Assembly (NCBI GenBank): GCA_937926105.1
Contig: CALANS010000050.1
Coordinates: forward strand, 62,001-126,000
Source of the DNA: an uncultured Actinomycetes bacterium
GTDB lineage: Bacteria; Actinomycetota; Actinomycetes; Mycobacteriales; Nakamurellaceae
Direction: 5' to 3'
DNA: 64,000 nt
Position numbers and translations under genes: made by a program. How positions within the stretch are numbered: position 1 is the stretch's first letter; every line of letters starts with the position of its first letter. Below are positions 63,011-64,000 of this stretch, one piece after another. Below the pieces are notes generated by a model. That model saw nothing but the letters and a program-made list of their open reading frames with translations. It was not told where the DNA came from and did no database searches.

Positions 63011-63251
63011 GCGCGAGTGCCTGTTCAGGATAGCCGATGACGCGAGCCGATTCGCACCCGTCGCCCCCCCGGATCCTGACCACCGTCCCGCCCCGAGCCT
63101 CGGCTGCAGTGACACCCCGCCCGGCCTCGGGCGACACGCCCGACCGCGGGGTGACAGGCGTTCCCGCGGGAACGCGGGGTACGGCCGCGGACATTGTTTC
63201 CGACCCGATCGGGAAGACTGTGATGACAGGTCAGGACGAAGGAGGGGTGAC

Positions 63252-63437
63252 GTGATCCGACTGTTGGTGGGTGCTGCCATCGGGTACGTGCTGGGCTCGC
63301 GCGCCGGGCATGAGCGTTACGAACAGATCAAGCGGTGGGCCACGAAGCTGGCAGATCACCCCGCCGTGCAGGGCGCGGCAGGTGTCGTGCGGGCGAAGGT
63401 CGGTGACGTTCTACCCGGAGCCAAGCGCAGCGGCTGA
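63252..63437 (+). CDS. YtxH-like small membrane-associated protein
   Basis: 61 aa. N-terminal hydrophobic glycine-containing helix LLVGAAIGYVLGSRAGHERY, then a basic amphipathic tail: the common actinobacterial VLGSRAGRERYEQI family. AAGGAGG is 6 bases before GTG 63252. Convergent with the DUF1707 gene with 7 bp between stops. Function unknown. Confidence 0.85.
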   Translation: MIRLLVGAAIGYVLGSRAGHERYEQIKRWATKLADHPAVQGAAGVVRAKVGDVLPGAKRSG

Positions 63438-63444
63438 CGGGCGA

Positions 63445-64000
63445 TCAGCGAGCGGGCCTAGGCCGCTTCGGGGGCCGGATCTCCACCCCGCCCATCAGCG
63501 CGAACCCGGTGATGCGCACCACCGGTGATCCGGGCGGCCCGCCGGCGTGCACCGAGTTGTCGAACCCTCCCATGAAGGCGAACCCCCGCACGTCGACGGT
63601 CACATCGGGCGGCACCGTCACCTGCACGCCGCCCATCAGTGCGAACACCTGGATGGTCACCTCGGGCGCGGCCAGACGCGCGTCGGTGAGGTCCAACTCG
63701 ACCCCGCCCATCACGGCCACGGCGTTGAACCTCTCCGGTACCACCCAGGGCCCCTTGCGGACCGCGCCGCTCATCACGGCGACCGCAGTGTGCGACGTGG
63801 GGGTACCGCCGATCCGCGCGGAGACGGGCGCCGGATTCGGTGCCGCGACGGGAGTCGCGGGCGGCGGCACGGCCAGCTGGTGCCCCGGCAGATCGCGCGT
63901 GATGGGCTCCAGGTCGCCCAGAGTCTTGGCGCCATAGACCTGCGCCAGGCGCTCATCGACCTCCGACACTGTGAGCCGACCCTCCCCCATTGCCTGGTGC
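63445..64000 (-). CDS. DUF1707 protein with LiaF-like repeat region (5' end outside window)
   Basis: The visible part starts inside the DUF1707 domain (QAMGEGRLTVSEVDERLAQV, YGAKTLGDLEPITRDLPG), so the true start lies beyond position 64000. A Pro/Ala linker follows, then a beta-solenoid of the DUF2154/LiaF-C type in which the phrase MGGV recurs: AVMSGAVRKG, AVMGGVELDL, ALMGGVQVTV, AFMGGFDNSV, ALMGGVEIRP. The protein is soluble as seen. The stop faces ytxH. Confidence 0.85.
   Translation of the reverse strand, partial: HQAMGEGRLTVSEVDERLAQVYGAKTLGDLEPITRDLPGHQLAVPPPATPVAAPNPAPVSARIGGTPTSHTAVAVMSGAVRKGPWVVPERFNAVAVMGGVELDLTDARLAAPEVTIQVFALMGGVQVTVPPDVTVDVRGFAFMGGFDNSVHAGGPPGSPVVRITGFALMGGVEIRPPKRPRPAR

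Overview
The window is chromosomal DNA of a high-GC actinobacterium. Evidence: strong G/C third-position bias, many GTG starts, actinobacterial marker families (DUF3052 beside aceE, DUF3145, a FasR-fabD-fabH-acpP-fabF-accD block, an E1 of the homodimeric AceE type), an IdeR-type iron box, and divergent kdpFABC/kdpDE as in mycobacteria. The genus cannot be fixed from sequence alone.

Layout. 1-4.2 kb: iron-siderophore ABC importer (ATPase, lipoprotein, double-length permease; permease cut by the window edge) behind an IdeR box. 5.0-10.5 kb: a regulator-controlled catabolic cluster (TrmB-like regulator; nitrilase; alpha/beta hydrolase; ACS-type MFS carrier; sulfite-oxidase-family molybdoenzyme) with two near-identical operators. 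10.5-12.15 kb: a decayed patch with an acyltransferase-3 relic, a frameshifted ankyrin gene and a response regulator that lost its 5' end at the same breakpoint. 12.2-20.6 kb: high-affinity K+ uptake, kdpDE divergent from a 27-aa microprotein ORF and kdpFABC; KdpC carries a long cysteine-containing insertion. 20.6-23.8 kb: GntR - amidohydrolase - MFS operon with paired operators. 23.9-27.5 kb: CorA, a molybdopterin oxidoreductase relic, secreted phospholipase A2, TetR, tRNA-Val and DUF3052.

27.7-39.7 kb: core metabolism. aceE ends in a strong hairpin; KhtTU-like K+/H+ antiport genes and a cold-shock gene follow; then fasR and fabDHPF-accD, the type II fatty-acid synthase with a carboxyltransferase. 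39.8-45.5 kb: family-3 glycosidase lipoprotein and partner, DUF3145, IS-end-like repeats beside tRNA-Met, small conserved genes and a coupled MarR-GNAT pair. 45.5-52.8 kb: membrane protein plus Tat-exported multicopper oxidase, then a secreted beta-propeller protein, an ECF sigma/anti-sigma pair and a large glycine-rich/Ig-like secreted protein. 52.8-61.1 kb: hypothetical gene, nucleotide kinase-like ATPase, aminoglycoside-phosphotransferase-fold kinase, DUF427, DUF3817, CcsB, monooxygenase-like protein, and an ABC exporter divergent from its likely TetR.

61.1-63.0 kb is a decayed integration site: tyrosine recombinase relic, a direct repeat of the tRNA-Asn 3' end, an AbiE-type toxin-antitoxin relic, the intact tRNA-Asn and a partial duplicate of it. 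The window closes with a YtxH-like small protein and a DUF1707 gene truncated by the edge. No CRISPR array, rRNA or complete insertion sequence was seen.
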